This document shows, in pieces, positions 63,379 through 64,000 of a stretch of DNA of 64,000 nucleotides. Numbering within the stretch: position 1 is the first letter of the stretch; the number at the start of each line of letters is the position of its first letter. Source of the stretch: Brachybacterium ginsengisoli (GTDB taxonomy: Bacteria; Actinomycetota; Actinomycetes; Actinomycetales; Dermabacteraceae); NCBI RefSeq assembly GCF_002407065.1, contig NZ_CP023564.1:1364001-1428000 (forward strand), read 5' to 3'. The notes beneath the pieces are model-generated. The model saw nothing but the letters and a program-made list of their open reading frames with translations. It made no database searches and was not told where the DNA came from. The position numbers and the translations under genes are program-made.

Positions 63379-64000
63379 TCAGGCGGTGAACGGCGTGGAG
63401 CGCACCTCGAGGGACAGCTCCCGCTGGCGCTCCTGACGTCGGCGCAGCAGCTGCTCGTCCCGATGCGAGCGCTCGGAGGTCACCGCCGCGAGGAACTCCT
63501 CGGGATCGGTCCCCGGCGGCGGAGCCGGGGCCACGTGCGGCAGGGTGCGGTGCAGCAGATCGCGGGACAGCTGCCGCCGCGACTCGGGGTTGATCGTGGC
63601 GGCCCGGGGCAGGAACGAGCGGATGTCCTGCATGAGGGGGAGCGGGAGCCGGCCGACATCCGCGCTGCGCGCCCAGTCCCGCAGCGACTCCGGCACCTCG
63701 ACACGCTGCGGGGTCATGCTGCGCATGCGCTCCTGGATCACCATCGTGCCGGCCAGGAGATCACCCACCCTCCGGGATCGGCGATCGATCACCGAGCAGG
63801 TCAGCGCGACCGCCCCGGAGGTGGACCAGATCTCGAACATCGCCATCACCGCGCGGAGCAGGCTCTGGCGCACGTGCACCGGGCCGCCGTCGTCACGCAC
63901 CACGCGCGTGCCCATCGCCAGGCGACCCACCGAGCGCCCGCCCAGCAGCAGCTCGCACAGCACGGGATAGCCCACGTAGGTGAGAACGGACATCAGCACG
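63379..64000 (-). CDS. RDD family membrane protein, 5' end outside window
   Basis: About 206 visible residues; the N-terminus, with the first helix and its RDD-type Arg/Asp motif, lies beyond the edge. Visible: YVGYPVLCELLLGGRSVGRLAMG, the conserved TM2-loop of RDD proteins, GGPVHVRQSLLRAV, and TM3 region IDRRSRRVGDLLAGTMVI. A ~110-residue hydrophilic C-terminal domain follows, which is longer than in minimal RDD proteins. Transport or stress role unknown. Convergent with manB, with a 12-nt gap. Confidence 0.85.
   Translation of the reverse strand, partial: VLMSVLTYVGYPVLCELLLGGRSVGRLAMGTRVVRDDGGPVHVRQSLLRAVMAMFEIWSTSGAVALTCSVIDRRSRRVGDLLAGTMVIQERMRSMTPQRVEVPESLRDWARSADVGRLPLPLMQDIRSFLPRAATINPESRRQLSRDLLHRTLPHVAPAPPPGTDPEEFLAAVTSERSHRDEQLLRRRQERQRELSLEVRSTPFTA

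Overview
The window reads as chromosome of a high-GC actinobacterium. Third codon positions are saturated with G/C, GTG starts are common, genes overlap by ATGA/GTGA, and WhiB2, DUF3499, DUF5719, TIGR03089, CofE, AccE and GlfT-type galactofuranosyltransferases are present. Gene content and order suggest a Micrococcales member, possibly Dermabacteraceae/Brachybacterium; the genus is an inference. I saw no insertion sequence, phage, tRNA, rRNA or CRISPR array.

Layout. 1-4860: nucleoside uptake and pyrimidine salvage (ABC ATPase tail, two permeases, Cdd, DeoA). 4894-9409: uridine-kinase-like/NUDIX fusion, then a catabolic island of polyol dehydrogenase, FadR-type regulator and a divergent Nramp-like transporter. 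9592-15708: DeoC, a DUF2330 membrane protein, phosphosugar mutase, purine nucleoside phosphorylase and an LpdA-type quinone reductase. 15821-23135: acyl-CoA carboxylase set (AccA3-like, AccE, AccD-like) with Maf, a DUF885 peptidase and BirA. 23132-28389: an Rv1264-like adenylate cyclase, a two-component system, PurK and PurE. 28487-53209: a large cell-surface glycopolymer region. 53261-64000: TIGR03089, CofE, WhiB2, a giant membrane glycosyltransferase, DUF5719, a degenerate zincin, DUF3499, a ManB-Trm112 fusion and an RDD protein.

The glycopolymer region has two parts. Part A (28487-41386) has a TagGH-type ABC exporter, a GT2, a 1158-residue two-headed glycosyltransferase, an unrecognised 336-residue protein, and a full CMP-pseudaminic acid pathway: PseB, PseC, a PseG-PseH fusion, PseI and an SpsF-type cytidylyltransferase. 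Both large unknown proteins carry HP and S/T motifs like those of GT-B sialyltransferases. I infer a locus for a pseudaminic-acid (teichulosonic-type) wall polymer. Part B (41436-53209) has DUF6541, DUF2304, GT2, an LCP ligase, GlfT1, GT2, Glf, GlfT2 and a Wzm/Wzt exporter: a galactofuranan pathway with its own exporter and a likely wall ligase.

The flanks keep the gene order I recall for Mycobacterium tuberculosis Rv3255c-Rv3315c, so the glycopolymer region looks like variable cargo at a conserved envelope locus. Many transcription units look leaderless: a TANNNT-like -10 box lies 6-8 nt before an ATG or GTG.
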